Origin: Neobacillus cucumis
Lineage (GTDB): Bacteria; Bacillota; Bacilli; Bacillales; Cytobacillaceae
Length of the DNA stretch: 64,000 bases
Direction: 5' to 3'
Assembly (NCBI RefSeq): GCF_002860255.1
Contig: NZ_PGVE01000052.1
Coordinates: forward strand, 1-64,000
Below, piece by piece: positions 55,785 through 64,000 of the stretch. Position 1 is the stretch's first letter. Each line of letters starts with the position of its first letter. The notes beneath the pieces were generated by a model. That model did not search any database. It had not been told where the DNA came from and saw only the letters and a program-made list of their open reading frames with translations. The position numbers were made by a program, and so were the translations under genes.

Positions 55785-56681
55785 TTGGATATCTCTTATA
55801 TTATTAAAAGCCCATTAAGTATTGCCTTATATGATATGGTCAAACGTTTTTCAAATTTTCCTTCTACCGTTTTAATTGAGGGAGAAATAGGTTCGGGGAA
55901 GGAAATGGTCGCAGAGACACTTCATAGTTTTAGCAATCGGTCCAATATGCCGTTTGTTAAAATAGACTGTGGTTCTATTTCGGACCAGGTGTCTGATAAT
56001 GAGTTATTTGGAACAGACCGTGTATCGCCTGGCTTGTTTGAGTCAGCTAATCAGGGAACACTTTTTCTTGATGAAGTAGGTGAATTGAGTCCAAAAATAC
56101 AAGTTAAGTTACTGCGGTTTTTACAAGATCGGGAAAATGATAGGGCAGGAGGAAGTTGGACCAAAAAGTTAGATATACGGATTATTGCAAGCTCTTCTTC
56201 TCCGCTTTTTCAACTCGTTAAGGAAAAGAAATTTCGTGAAGAGCTCTACTATCGTTTGAATATAGGTTATATTTCGGTTCCTCCATTACGCAACCGGCCG
56301 GAAGAAATCTTACCATTAATCAACCATTACCTTGACTATTACTGTAAGGAATACAAAATAAAGAAATGGTTCAAAAGTGAGACATTAGAAATTTTAAAAA
56401 ATTACCCCTTTCCCGGAAATATCCTTGAATTAAGGAGTTTGGTTGAAAAGCTTTGCATAAGTACTAATGCTGAATACATTTTATCAGCTCACCTTCCTGA
56501 ATATATCCAAGCAAAACCTGTGTCTATTAGTTCGTGGGAGTCCCAAGTGGGTGAGTTTGAGAGTCAATTAATTAGACAGGCACTTGAAATTGAAGGGAGT
56601 ATTCGGAAGGCGGCTGCCCGTTTACAAATAAGCCATGCAACCTTATTGCGGAAAATGCAAAAATTAGGGATAGAAAAGTAA
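55785..56681 (+). CDS. AAA+ transcriptional regulator of the NtrC/TyrR type lacking GAFTGA
   Basis: 298-residue regulator without an N-terminal sensor domain. Walker A is GEIGSGKE (33-40), Walker B GTLFLDEVGE (91-100), arginine finger region REELYYRLN, and a Fis-type HTH closes the protein (SIRKAAARLQISHATLLRKMQKLG). Between ELFG and GLFESANQGTLFL the sigma-54-contacting GAFTGA loop is replaced by TDRVSP, as in TyrR-like proteins. TTG at 55785 follows GAGGTGAGG; the longer frame has no site. Divergent from the GS operon, which it presumably controls at sigma-A promoters. Confidence 0.83.
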   Translation: MDISYIIKSPLSIALYDMVKRFSNFPSTVLIEGEIGSGKEMVAETLHSFSNRSNMPFVKIDCGSISDQVSDNELFGTDRVSPGLFESANQGTLFLDEVGELSPKIQVKLLRFLQDRENDRAGGSWTKKLDIRIIASSSSPLFQLVKEKKFREELYYRLNIGYISVPPLRNRPEEILPLINHYLDYYCKEYKIKKWFKSETLEILKNYPFPGNILELRSLVEKLCISTNAEYILSAHLPEYIQAKPVSISSWESQVGEFESQLIRQALEIEGSIRKAAARLQISHATLLRKMQKLGIEK

Positions 56682-56706
56682 ACATTTTACATGCAACGAA
56701 GTAAAA

Positions 56707-56733
56707 GCCAGAGGTTTATCCTCTGGCTCTTAC
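56707..56733 (+). terminator. terminator of the AAA+ regulator gene
   Basis: GCCAGAGG / CCTCTGGC, 8-bp perfect stem with loop TTTAT, followed by TCTTACT. Confidence 0.7.
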
Positions 56734-56869
56734 TGTGTGATCAATTCCTTGCTTCCATGGTCTCTCAAACAAATCAATTTGTCCAACACCTCTTATTTAG
56801 TTAGAATATAAAGATGAAGGATAAGAGATTTGTTAACGGTTTTATTATCAAACGGGTGGGAGAGTTTAC

Positions 56870-58108
56870 ATGAAAAGAGTAGTGATTACAGGTATTGGAG
56901 CGGTCACTCCTGTAGGGAATGATGCTTTAACTACATGGGATAACATAAAAAATGGGGTTTCTGGGATTGGTCCTGCGACATTATTTGATGTGGAAAAAGT
57001 GGATGTCAAAATTGCAGCAGAGGTAAAAGACTTCTCTCCGGGAGCATTTATGGATAGAAAAGAAGCTAGAAGAATGGGGCGTTATAGTCAGTTCGCTGTC
57101 GCTGCAAGTAAAATGGCTGTTCAGGATGCTGGCATTCAAATTGGTAAGGATATTCAGCCTGAACGAGTCGGTGTTTGGATTGGATCCGGTATCGGCGGTT
57201 TAGGAGAATTCGAGGAACAGCATCTAAAATTTATTGAAAAAGGGCAAAGAAGGGTTAATCCATTTACCATTCCTATGTTTATTCCTGACATGGCGGCAGG
57301 CCAAGTTTCTATTGAACTAGGTGCCAAAGGGATTAACAATTGTTCGGTGACCGCATGTGCATCCGGAGCAAATTCCATCGGTGATGCATTCCGCGTGATT
57401 CAAAAGGGAGATGTGGATATGATGATTGCCGGCGGAACTGAAGCTACGGTTACGGCAATGACCGTTGCTGGTTTTTCTAATATGACCGCACTTTCAAAAA
57501 ATCCAGATCCAAGCACAGCAAGCCGGCCTTTTGACAAGAATCGTGATGGATTTGTCATTGGAGAAGGCGCTGCAATCCTCATATTAGAAGAATTAGATCA
57601 TGCCTTAGCTCGTGGTGCTCACATATATGGAGAACTCATCGGCTACGGGGCGACAGGGGATGCTCACCATATTACGACACCTGCGCCTGAAGGGGAAGGC
57701 GCCCAGCGTGCAATGAAGTTAGCGTTAGAGGATGCTGGAATTACACCGGATGAAGTGGACTATATCAATGCACATGGTACCTCCACTGCATACAATGATT
57801 TGTATGAAACATTAGCCATCAAAGAAGTGTTTAAAGAGCATGCCTATAAGCTTTCTGTAAGTTCGACAAAATCAATGACAGGCCACTTGTTGGGAGCAAC
57901 CGGGGCAATCGAAGCTATTATTTCTCTATTAACTATCAAGGAAGGTATCATTCCTCCAACCATAAATTATGAAACACCTGATGAAGAACTGGACTTAGAT
58001 TATGTCCCTAACGTGGCAAAACAAAAAGATGTACAAGTTGTACTTTCTAATTCATTAGGTTTTGGCGGACACAATGCTACATTGATATTTAAAAAGTTTA
58101 CTGAATAA
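56870..58108 (+). CDS. fabF: 3-oxoacyl-[ACP] synthase II
   Basis: 412-residue thiolase-fold condensing enzyme that elongates fatty acids with malonyl-ACP. Catalytic Cys163 ([11 protein letters not shown]), His302 (NAHGTST) and His339 ([14 protein letters not shown]) are all present, and the length matches FabF. GGGTGGGAG precedes the ATG. It stands alone without fabH, so it may be a second FabF outside the main fab cluster. No FapR-type operator was seen upstream. Confidence 0.9.
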   Translation: MKRVVITGIGAVTPVGNDALTTWDNIKNGVSGIGPATLFDVEKVDVKIAAEVKDFSPGAFMDRKEARRMGRYSQFAVAASKMAVQDAGIQIGKDIQPERVGVWIGSGIGGLGEFEEQHLKFIEKGQRRVNPFTIPMFIPDMAAGQVSIELGAKGINNCSVTACASGANSIGDAFRVIQKGDVDMMIAGGTEATVTAMTVAGFSNMTALSKNPDPSTASRPFDKNRDGFVIGEGAAILILEELDHALARGAHIYGELIGYGATGDAHHITTPAPEGEGAQRAMKLALEDAGITPDEVDYINAHGTSTAYNDLYETLAIKEVFKEHAYKLSVSSTKSMTGHLLGATGAIEAIISLLTIKEGIIPPTINYETPDEELDLDYVPNVAKQKDVQVVLSNSLGFGGHNATLIFKKFTE

Positions 58109-58116
58109 CTATTAAT

Positions 58117-58152
58117 TAAAAGTACCTTTGGAACTCCAAAAGGTACTTTTTC
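58117..58152 (+). terminator. terminator of fabF
   Basis: AAAAGTACCTTTGGA / TCCAAAAGGTACTTTT, about 14 bp with a bulge, then TTTTTC. Confidence 0.88.
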
Positions 58153-58251
58153 TATTATAGATTTATTTTATGGCACTGATTTATTATATCCAAATAAAAA
58201 CAGTTTGCTGGAAAGGAGGAAACTGTTAAAATAATAGTTAGAATATTCGGT

Positions 58252-58267
58252 TATCAGTTAACTGATA
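58252..58267. promoter_or_regulatory. 16-bp perfect palindrome upstream of trpB
   Basis: TATCAGTTAACTGATA, 27 bp before the trpB start codon, overlapping where a repressor would block initiation. A second imperfect inverted repeat AACAGTTT...AAACTGTT lies at about 58199-58226. Confidence 0.5.
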
Positions 58268-58293
58268 CAAAATATAGTTTAGAAGGAGACGAG

Positions 58294-59466
58294 ATGAGCA
58301 TGGATGGAGTAAGTGTAGAGAAAGGTTATTTTGGTGAATTTGGAGGCAGTTTTATTCCAGAGGATTTGCAGACAGTCATGGACGTTTTAGAAGAACAATT
58401 CTTGCGCTATAAGGATGATCCTGAATTTATTGAAGAATATAAATACTATTTAAAAGAGTATATCGGGAGAGAAAATCCCTTAACATTTGCAGAGAATTTA
58501 ACGGAAAAAATAGGCGGCGCGAAAATTTACTTAAAACGAGAAGACTTAAATCACACTGGAGCCCACAAAATCAATAATGCTATCGGGCAGATTTTACTAG
58601 CCAAACGAATGGGAGTTAAGCGAATCATTGCAGAAACAGGCGCAGGTCAGCATGGCGTTGCAACGGCAACAGCATGTGCCATGTTTGGAATGGAATGTGT
58701 TATCTATATGGGCAAGTTAGATACCGAACGCCAGGCACTAAATGTTTTTCGCATGGAATTACTTGGTGCAAAAGTTGTTCCTGTTTCAAAGGGACAAGGC
58801 CGTTTAAAGGATGCTGTTGATGAAGCATTAGGAGATTTAATCCAAAACTATAAAAATACTTTCTATTTATTAGGTTCGGCTGTCGGCCCTCATCCGTATC
58901 CAACAATGGTTAAACATTTTCAGTCGATTATTAGTGAAGAATCCAAACGCCAGATCCTTGAAAAAGAAGGGAAGCTGCCAACTGCGGTCGTTGCCTGTGC
59001 AGGCGGTGGAAGTAATGCAATTGGTGCATTTGCCCACTATATTGAAGAAAAAGATGTCCGCCTCATTGGAGTAGAACCAGCGGAGGCCCCAAGCTTAAGT
59101 GAAGGGGTACCAGCAGTTATCCATGGTTTTAAATGTTTGACATTATTAGATGAAAATGGCGACCCTAAACCAACCTATTCGATTGCAGCTGGTCTCGATT
59201 ACCCTGGTATTGGACCAGAACATAGCTACTTGAAGACAAGTGGAAGAGGCGAGTACGTAACAGTTACTGGACAAGAAGCGTTAGATGCTTTTCTATTACT
59301 TAGTAAGACAGAAGGCATTATTCCAGCACTAGAAAGCTCTCATGCAGTAGCTTATGCTTCTAAACTAGCAAAAGAATTAACAGAGGATGATGTGCTGATT
59401 GTAAATTTATCAGGACGCGGCGATAAAGATGTAGAGCAGGTTTTTGAGATGCTAAAAAATAAATAG
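58294..59466 (+). CDS. trpB: tryptophan synthase beta chain, solitary
   Basis: 390-residue PLP enzyme that joins indole and serine to make tryptophan. Lys92 in [10 protein letters not shown] binds [16 protein letters not shown] carries the catalytic Glu; [10 protein letters not shown] binds the PLP phosphate. Length and motifs fit the ordinary TrpB1 group, but no trpA or other trp gene is adjacent. AGAAGGAGA precedes the ATG. It may be an indole-salvage copy. Confidence 0.9.
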   Translation: MSMDGVSVEKGYFGEFGGSFIPEDLQTVMDVLEEQFLRYKDDPEFIEEYKYYLKEYIGRENPLTFAENLTEKIGGAKIYLKREDLNHTGAHKINNAIGQILLAKRMGVKRIIAETGAGQHGVATATACAMFGMECVIYMGKLDTERQALNVFRMELLGAKVVPVSKGQGRLKDAVDEALGDLIQNYKNTFYLLGSAVGPHPYPTMVKHFQSIISEESKRQILEKEGKLPTAVVACAGGGSNAIGAFAHYIEEKDVRLIGVEPAEAPSLSEGVPAVIHGFKCLTLLDENGDPKPTYSIAAGLDYPGIGPEHSYLKTSGRGEYVTVTGQEALDAFLLLSKTEGIIPALESSHAVAYASKLAKELTEDDVLIVNLSGRGDKDVEQVFEMLKNK

Positions 59467-59548
59467 AATAATTGCTGAAACCCGAATCATTCACTTTGCA
59501 CATTTGTAAACAATTTAGATAATAATTTTTCAAAGGATTATTTTACAA

Positions 59549-59577
59549 TTGAAAAGTATTAGAAAATTTGTTAAAAT
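59549..59577 (+). promoter_or_regulatory. promoter of the riboswitch-serA transcript
   Basis: TTGAAA (59549-59554) and TAAAAT (59572-59577) separated by 17 bp, starting transcription about 10 bp before the riboswitch. Confidence 0.7.
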
Positions 59578-59593
59578 AAAAAATAAATTTAAA

Positions 59594-59665
59594 AGGCTAT
59601 GTGTGACTGGCGAAACGCGGATAACCGTGAGGGAGCACATAGTGTCGAAGCCGTTCGCCTGGGCA
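59594..59665 (+). ncRNA. ZTP (pfl-motif) riboswitch
   Basis: The conserved pfl elements appear in order: GTGACTGGCG, CCGTGAGGGAGC and GCCGTTCGCCTGGGCA. The aptamer senses ZMP/ZTP, the signal of 10-formyl-tetrahydrofolate shortage. It is followed at once by a transcription terminator, so ligand binding should allow read-through into serA. Confidence 0.9.
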
Positions 59666-59699
59666 GAGGTAAGGGAAGAATTGTTTCCCTTACCTCTTT
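59665..59699 (+). terminator. expression-platform terminator of the ZTP riboswitch
   Basis: AGAGGTAAGGGAA / TTCCCTTACCTCT, 13-bp perfect stem with a short loop, then TTTC. The left arm touches the 3' end of the aptamer. Confidence 0.88.
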
Positions 59700-59817
59700 C
59701 TGTATAATAGGAGGCGGTATTCCATAATTTTGTAATTGTGAAATTTTGTACAATGTAAGGATGAATTAGGTATTTTAATATTTTCATAAACTATCCTATC
59801 TAAAGAGAGGTATAAAG

Positions 59818-61017
59818 ATGAGCACACTAGTTATCGACAACGTGAAAACAATTAAAACATTAAACAATATCGCAGAAAGCGGCCTAAAGGTATTTAATAA
59901 AGGTAATTTTGCAGTTGATAATGACAGTGAGAATCCTGATGCAATTGTTGTCCGCAGCTTTAATATGCATTCATTAGAATTCGGTTCTAATCTAAAAGCG
60001 ATCGCTCGTGCTGGAGCGGGTGTCAATAACATTCCGGTTGAAAAATGCACACAGCAAGGGATTGTTGTTTTTAATACACCTGGTGCCAATGCGAATGCAG
60101 TAAAAGAAATGGTGTTAACTTGTCTTATGGCATCTTCCCGTAACCTTTTTGAAGGTGTGGCATGGACAAAGACGCTAGAAGGCGAAGGAGATCAGGTGCC
60201 AAAGCTAGTTGAAGCAGGCAAGAAACAATTTGTTGGGAAAGAGATTAAAGGAAAAACACTTGGTATTATTGGTTTAGGTGCGATCGGAGCACTTGTAGCA
60301 AATGATGCCCTTGATTTAGATATGGATGTTATCGGGTTTGACCCGTTCATTTCTGTCGATACAGCATGGAATTTGTCACGTAATGTACAGAGAGCGATGA
60401 CCATTGATCAGTTATTTGCTGAGTCTGATTATATTACTGTTCATGTTCCTTTAACCAACGACACCAAAGGGATGTTTAATAAAGAATCATTTAGCAAAAT
60501 GAAGCCGGGTGTTCAAATTTTAAACTTCTCACGTGGTGAGTTAGTGAATGAAGTCGACATGGCCGTTGCATTGGAAGAAGGAACTGTTGGCAGATATATT
60601 ACAGATTTCCCTAATGAAACTGTCTTAAAAATGAAAAATACCATTTCAATTCCTCATCTTGGTGCGTCAACAGCAGAATCAGAAGAGAACTGTGCGATTA
60701 TGGCAGCTCGCCAAGTGAAGGACTTATTGGAAACAGGAAACATCAAAAACTCAGTTAATTTCCCAAATGCTGAGCTTCCTTACACAGGAAAACGTCGTGT
60801 CGCAGCTTTCCACAGAAACATACCAAATATGGTTGGGCAGATCACATTAGCCATTTCTAGCTATAACCTAAACATTGCTGACATGGTGAACAGAAGCCGT
60901 GGCGAATTTGCCTATACGATGATTGACATCGAAGACAAAGTAAACGGGGATGTAATTCCAGGATTGGCTAAGAAGATTTGTCAAATCGAAGGAATCGTTA
61001 CTGCACGTATTATCTAA
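59818..61017 (+). CDS. serA: D-3-phosphoglycerate dehydrogenase
   Basis: 399-residue NAD-dependent dehydrogenase for the first step of serine synthesis. The substrate-binding RAGAGVNNIPVEKC is near residue 62, the Rossmann motif LGIIGLGAIGALVAN near 148, the catalytic Arg in LNFSRGELV and His in SIPHLGAST near 287, with a C-terminal ACT domain (residues about 325-399) for serine feedback. It is a short-form SerA. AGAGAGG precedes the ATG. Control by a ZTP riboswitch links serine supply to one-carbon and purine demand. Confidence 0.92.
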   Translation: MSTLVIDNVKTIKTLNNIAESGLKVFNKGNFAVDNDSENPDAIVVRSFNMHSLEFGSNLKAIARAGAGVNNIPVEKCTQQGIVVFNTPGANANAVKEMVLTCLMASSRNLFEGVAWTKTLEGEGDQVPKLVEAGKKQFVGKEIKGKTLGIIGLGAIGALVANDALDLDMDVIGFDPFISVDTAWNLSRNVQRAMTIDQLFAESDYITVHVPLTNDTKGMFNKESFSKMKPGVQILNFSRGELVNEVDMAVALEEGTVGRYITDFPNETVLKMKNTISIPHLGASTAESEENCAIMAARQVKDLLETGNIKNSVNFPNAELPYTGKRRVAAFHRNIPNMVGQITLAISSYNLNIADMVNRSRGEFAYTMIDIEDKVNGDVIPGLAKKICQIEGIVTARII

Positions 61018-61040
61018 GCATTCCTAATAAAATATAAGTG

Positions 61041-61093
61041 AAGCACAGGGACAGTTCTCGGCTCTAAGAAGCATGAGAACCGTCCCTGTGCTT
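61041..61093. repeat. GGGACGGTTCTC-like palindrome, copy 5 (after serA)
   Basis: AAGCACAGGGACAGTTCTC arm against GAGAACCGTCCCTGTGCTT with a less regular loop. It is the most diverged copy, 23 bp after the serA stop. Confidence 0.85.
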
Positions 61094-61154
61094 ATTTATA
61101 TGGATTTTAGGGAAAAATATTTAGAGATTAACTAGATTTACAGGAGAGATAAAG

Positions 61155-61601
61155 ATGAAAGTTTATGTTGATGCAGATGCTTGTCCGGTAAAAGATATTA
61201 TTATTTCTGAAGGAAGGAGTGCACAAATTCCGGTTATCCTTGTTACGAGCTTTTCTCATTTTTCTAATGCGGAGCAACCATCAGGAGTGGAAACTATTTA
61301 TGTGGATTCTGGAGCCGATGCAGCCGATTATCGAATTATGAAGCTGGCGGAGACTGGGGATATAATTGTTACGCAGGATTACGGTCTTGCATCACTAGGA
61401 TTAGCCAAAGGAAATATAGTCCTTCACCATAAAGGATTTCGTTACACAAATGAAAACATTGATCAATTATTACAAACGCGATACCTAAGTGCAATGGCTC
61501 GAAAAGGCGGCAAGCGAACCAAAGGCCCCAAGCCATTTACAGCAGAAGATCGAGAACAATTTAAGAAGCTTTTTAAACAAATCATTTCTAGTTTGGAATA
61601 A
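61155..61601 (+). CDS. yqxD: DUF188/UPF0178 family protein (YqxD/YaiI)
   Basis: 148-residue PIN-fold-like protein of the YaiI/YqxD family. The signature [16 protein letters not shown] opens the protein and [16 protein letters not shown] follows near residue 73; the basic C-terminal [20 protein letters not shown] is conserved in the family. The acidic residues resemble those of PIN nucleases, but no activity is established. AGGAGAG precedes the ATG. Confidence 0.88.
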   Translation: MKVYVDADACPVKDIIISEGRSAQIPVILVTSFSHFSNAEQPSGVETIYVDSGADAADYRIMKLAETGDIIVTQDYGLASLGLAKGNIVLHHKGFRYTNENIDQLLQTRYLSAMARKGGKRTKGPKPFTAEDREQFKKLFKQIISSLE

Positions 61602-61607
61602 TGGAAA

Positions 61608-61654
61608 CACGGGGACGGTTCTCATGCTTCAGAAGCATGAGAACCGTCCCCGTG
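61608..61654. repeat. GGGACGGTTCTC palindrome, copy 6 (after yqxD)
   Basis: CACGGGGACGGTTCTCATGC arm against GCATGAGAACCGTCCCCGTG. The inner arm reads CATGC/GCATG, another paired change relative to copies 1, 3 and 4. It starts 6 bp after the yqxD stop and ends 2 bp before the GDPD stop on the other strand. Confidence 0.92.
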
Positions 61655-61655
61655 C

Positions 61656-62858
61656 TTATGGTAGTGTTTGAAACGAACCGGTTATAATGTATTTGCTGGA
61701 GACCGTATAAGCCCTGTAGTAATATTTTGTACTAGGCTTTAATCCGATAAATTCTACACTTGCTATAAAATCATGGTATTCATCGGCATGGCCCGTTTTA
61801 ACCATCGTATGGCTGTTAAAGTGATTGTCCGTTGAAATTTCAAAACGAACTCTTGTGTTTCCATTGGTACGGACCCATAAAATGGCTGAGGTGTTCGTTA
61901 TATCCCCGTTGGCAACTCCGTGTGAAATAAATGGCTTTTCCAGTAAATCCACAAGTTGGTCGGTATTATTAGTGAATTGACCGTCCACTCCAAGCGAAAG
62001 CAAGGATACCATATCGTCCTGAGTGTTGACAGTCCATGGATGGACGAGGAGGTAATACTGATGAGCGGCTCTAACCAGCTTCCGGCCAACCAGTTCCTTA
62101 CTAGGACCTACACCAGCTGCATATTCCGAAACTCGTTTGAATTCTTGATATACATTTTTACCTGCAAGCATACCTCTTTTATAAAGTTGAACCAACTTTA
62201 CCTGAGGGGCGAGTTTTTTCAATTTACGAAGGCTCTGTTCACTGAATGATTCGAGGAAAAGCTTCCGGTTATCGAGGACGTTTGTTTTGTTTAAGATCTC
62301 AATTACATTCTCTTCCATGCCTGGATAAACACCCGGTGCTTTGGTTTCTATATAAAGACCAACTTCTCCTTTTCCATGCTGTTGGACAAAGTTAATTGCT
62401 TCCTCCAGGGTGGGGACATGCTGCCCGATGAATTCTTTTTTTGCCTGAGCAGGATATGTCTTATTAAACCATGATCCAGCATCCAGTCGGCGGATCTCTT
62501 CTAACGTAAAATCCTTTACCCGCCATGGTGCACGATTTGGAAAAAATGCCTCTGCATTGGTGGTCCTCGCTAAGGTTTCATCATGGAGGGTAACCAAATG
62601 ACCGTCCTTTGTCATTTGCAAATCGAATTCCACATAATCGGCCTTCATCATGATGGCCTGCTTATAGGCTGCCAGTGTATTTTCAGGTCCATAAGCAGAT
62701 GCCCCGCGATGAGCAATTACCATTACATCTGTGGTTATTGGACGTAAGGTCATTTGTCTATATTTAGTTTCTGTGCCTTGAAGCGGCTGTGCTAAAACGC
62801 AATAGGGAGCTGCTGAAATAGACAGGCAAGCAAAAATGGCAAGCAAGCTTTTTTTAAT
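61656..62858 (-). CDS. secreted glycerophosphodiester phosphodiesterase with PhoD-N-like domain
   Basis: About 400-residue exported GDPD. HRGASAYGPENTLAAYKQA and YVEFDLQMTKDGHLVTLHDETLARTT give the catalytic His pair and Glu/Asp metal ligands; the barrel ends near residue 305. The last 90 residues (GVANGDITNTSAILWVRTNG..., KYYYRAYTVSSKYIITGSFQTLP) form an Ig-like domain as found N-terminal in PhoD phosphatases. The signal peptide only gains its basic n-region if translation starts at ATT 62858 (MKKSLLAIFACLSISAAP), spaced about 10 nt from TAGGAG; TTG at 62846 is the first standard start. Confidence 0.83.
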   Translation of the reverse strand: MKKSLLAIFACLSISAAPYCVLAQPLQGTETKYRQMTLRPITTDVMVIAHRGASAYGPENTLAAYKQAIMMKADYVEFDLQMTKDGHLVTLHDETLARTTNAEAFFPNRAPWRVKDFTLEEIRRLDAGSWFNKTYPAQAKKEFIGQHVPTLEEAINFVQQHGKGEVGLYIETKAPGVYPGMEENVIEILNKTNVLDNRKLFLESFSEQSLRKLKKLAPQVKLVQLYKRGMLAGKNVYQEFKRVSEYAAGVGPSKELVGRKLVRAAHQYYLLVHPWTVNTQDDMVSLLSLGVDGQFTNNTDQLVDLLEKPFISHGVANGDITNTSAILWVRTNGNTRVRFEISTDNHFNSHTMVKTGHADEYHDFIASVEFIGLKPSTKYYYRAYTVSSKYIITGSFQTLP

Positions 62859-63204
62859 ATTAATTCAACTCCTAACAAAGCTGTTTGAAATGGAAAAAGA
62901 ATTATTTTCCATCAAAATTGTACTATAAGAGCTATGTATCAGGAATATTATCATATCCTATGAAAGCTTATATTATTAGGTCTTGAATACTGTTTTAGCT
63001 GGTAGTTTGAAAGGAAGAAATAGATAACAAGCGTGTCTCTAGGTACAAACACTATTATTGATAGCGTTTTTATACAAATTTATATTTGTGGAGAATCTCT
63101 CTATTGAAGGCTACGGGGTAATAATCCTTGGAGAATGGTAACATAAAAAGGGAATTGGACTTATCCAATTCCCTGATTTTTTTTATATAGATATTATGCA
63201 AAAA
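62859..63204. other. intergenic region with no gene
   Basis: 346 AT-rich bases between two minus-strand genes. Apart from the GDPD ribosome site (62869-62874) and the ahpF terminator (63145-63174) nothing was recognised. Confidence 0.6.
63145..63174 (-). terminator. terminator of ahpF
   Basis: Minus-strand AGGGAATTGGA / TCCAATTCCCT, 11-bp perfect stem with loop TAAG, then TTTT. Confidence 0.9.
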
Positions 63205-64000
63205 CTAGTTTCGAATCAGATAATCGAATGCACCTAGTGCTGCTGTTGCACCGGATCCCATCGAAATAATGATCTGCTTATATGGGCTATTTGTACAGTC
63301 TCCTGCAGCATAAACTCCAGGGACGCTAGTAGCACCGTGCTGATCAACAATGATTTCACCCATGCGAGTACGTTCTACTGTCCCTTCTAGCCAATCCGTA
63401 TTAGGTACAAGTCCAATTTGAACAAACACACCTTGCAATTCAACGTGATGCTCTTCTTGTGTATCACGATCCATGTAAGTAATTCCATTTACCTTATCAG
63501 TACCAGTAATTTCCTTAGTTTGTGCATTCTTAATTACCGTTACGTTAGGAAGGCTGTTAAGTCGGTTTTGTAGGACAGAATCAGCTTTCAATTCAGGAGC
63601 AAACTCAATAACGGTTACATGCTTTACTATACCTGCAAGGTCAATCGCTGCTTCAATACCGGAATTACCGCCGCCAATAACGGCAACGTCTTTTCCTGCA
63701 AATAATGGACCATCACAGTGTGGGCAGTAGGCAACACCTTTGTTTTTGAACTCCGACTCACCAGGGACTCCGATATTACGCCAACGGGCACCTGTTGATA
63801 GAATAACAGTTTTACTTCTTAAAATAGCACCGTTCTCTAGTACGATGGCGATAAGATCCTTCTTCTCTAAACGCTTTGCACGCTGTAAATTCATGATATC
63901 TACATTGTATTCTTTCACATGTTCTTCAAGACTTGCGGCGAGTTTAGGTCCTTCCGTGTATTTCGTACCGATAAAGTTCTCAATACCTAAGGTATCCATC
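63205..64000 (-). CDS. ahpF: alkyl hydroperoxide reductase subunit F, 3' part
   Basis: Partial gene running off the window; the last 265 or so codons are present. The thioredoxin-reductase-like part shows the redox-active CPHC ([13 protein letters not shown]), the NADH-binding [19 protein letters not shown] and the FAD-binding [42 protein letters not shown]-like [19 protein letters not shown] places it in AhpF rather than TrxB. AhpF passes electrons from NADH to the peroxidase AhpC; ahpC presumably lies just outside the window. Confidence 0.88.
   Translation of the reverse strand, partial: MDTLGIENFIGTKYTEGPKLAASLEEHVKEYNVDIMNLQRAKRLEKKDLIAIVLENGAILRSKTVILSTGARWRNIGVPGESEFKNKGVAYCPHCDGPLFAGKDVAVIGGGNSGIEAAIDLAGIVKHVTVIEFAPELKADSVLQNRLNSLPNVTVIKNAQTKEITGTDKVNGITYMDRDTQEEHHVELQGVFVQIGLVPNTDWLEGTVERTRMGEIIVDQHGATSVPGVYAAGDCTNSPYKQIIISMGSGATAALGAFDYLIRN

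Larger units (their letters stand above)
59467..59817 (+). other. intergenic region with the serA leader
   Basis: 351 bp with no protein gene. It contains an AT-rich stretch after trpB, a sigma-A promoter (59549-59577), the ZTP riboswitch with its terminator (59594-59699), and about 100 bp of AT-rich leader to the serA ribosome site. Confidence 0.8.

Noticed and set aside
55785..56681. Calling the regulator an ordinary sigma-54 activator
   Set aside because: GAFTGA is absent and the divergent operon has a sigma-A-like promoter without a -24/-12 element.

Overview
This is a low-G+C Bacillaceae chromosome segment, probably Bacillus or Neobacillus. The inference rests on strong AGGAGG-type ribosome binding sites with frequent TTG/GTG starts, CcpA cre-like sites, intrinsic terminators after most genes, and many recognisable Bacillus families (KatX-like, YhcX, YqxD, YoaI, Des/DesR). 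No phage, integron, CRISPR array or intact insertion sequence is visible. The window opens in a tRNA cluster (Gly, Ile) and ends inside an ahpF gene on the minus strand.

Layout. 0.2-5.1 kb: Cof-type HAD phosphatase with a structured leader, a LacI regulator, and a ketone-body module (3-hydroxybutyrate dehydrogenase, divergent LysR regulator, acetoacetate decarboxylase). 5.3-10.9 kb: a LacI-controlled sugar-acid-like locus (TIM-barrel isomerase, KdgK-like kinase, MFS carrier, LacI regulator, hxlA/hxlB-like pair) with matching operators before both transcription units and no KDPG aldolase. 11.1-12.9 kb: fatty acid desaturase plus a DesR-like response regulator whose DNA-binding domain has decayed. 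12.9-35.5 kb: mostly single genes, including an MFS pump with MarR, a guanylate-kinase paralogue, quinone oxidoreductase with a metallo-hydrolase, YhcX-like GNAT-nitrilase, catalase, two DUF421 proteins, a secreted subtilase, an Fe-S PD-(D/E)XK nuclease, a MOSC protein, a cupin-HD-GYP protein and several small proteins that are easily missed. 35.6-40.9 kb: sucrose PTS operon scrR-scrA-scrB-scrK with three palindromic operators. 40.9-44.5 kb: GMC oxidoreductase with a small partner protein, and a MarR/flavodoxin-fold pair with two MarR-type operators. 44.5-49.2 kb: beta-glucoside operon (cre-overlapped promoter, LicT/BglG-type RAT antiterminator, bglP, RpiR regulator, bglH). 49.3-51.8 kb: YoaI-like monooxygenase and a secreted protein. 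51.9-56.7 kb: glutamine-synthetase-like enzyme, formamidase-family amidase and APC permease, divergent from an AAA+ regulator lacking the GAFTGA loop. 56.8-64 kb: fabF, a solitary trpB, serA under a ZTP riboswitch, yqxD, a GDPD fused to a PhoD-N-like domain, and partial ahpF.

How the genes work together. Carbon supply dominates: sucrose, beta-glucosides and an undefined sugar or sugar acid each have their own carrier, enzymes and local repressor, with CcpA sites at two of the promoters. The most unusual assemblies are the hxlAB/kdgK-like locus, the GS-amidase-permease operon with its GAFTGA-less activator, the DNA-binding-defective DesR, and a palindromic repeat present in six copies, always within about 25 bp after a stop codon and with compensatory base changes in its arms. 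Start codons were set from Shine-Dalgarno spacing; several differ from the longest open frame.
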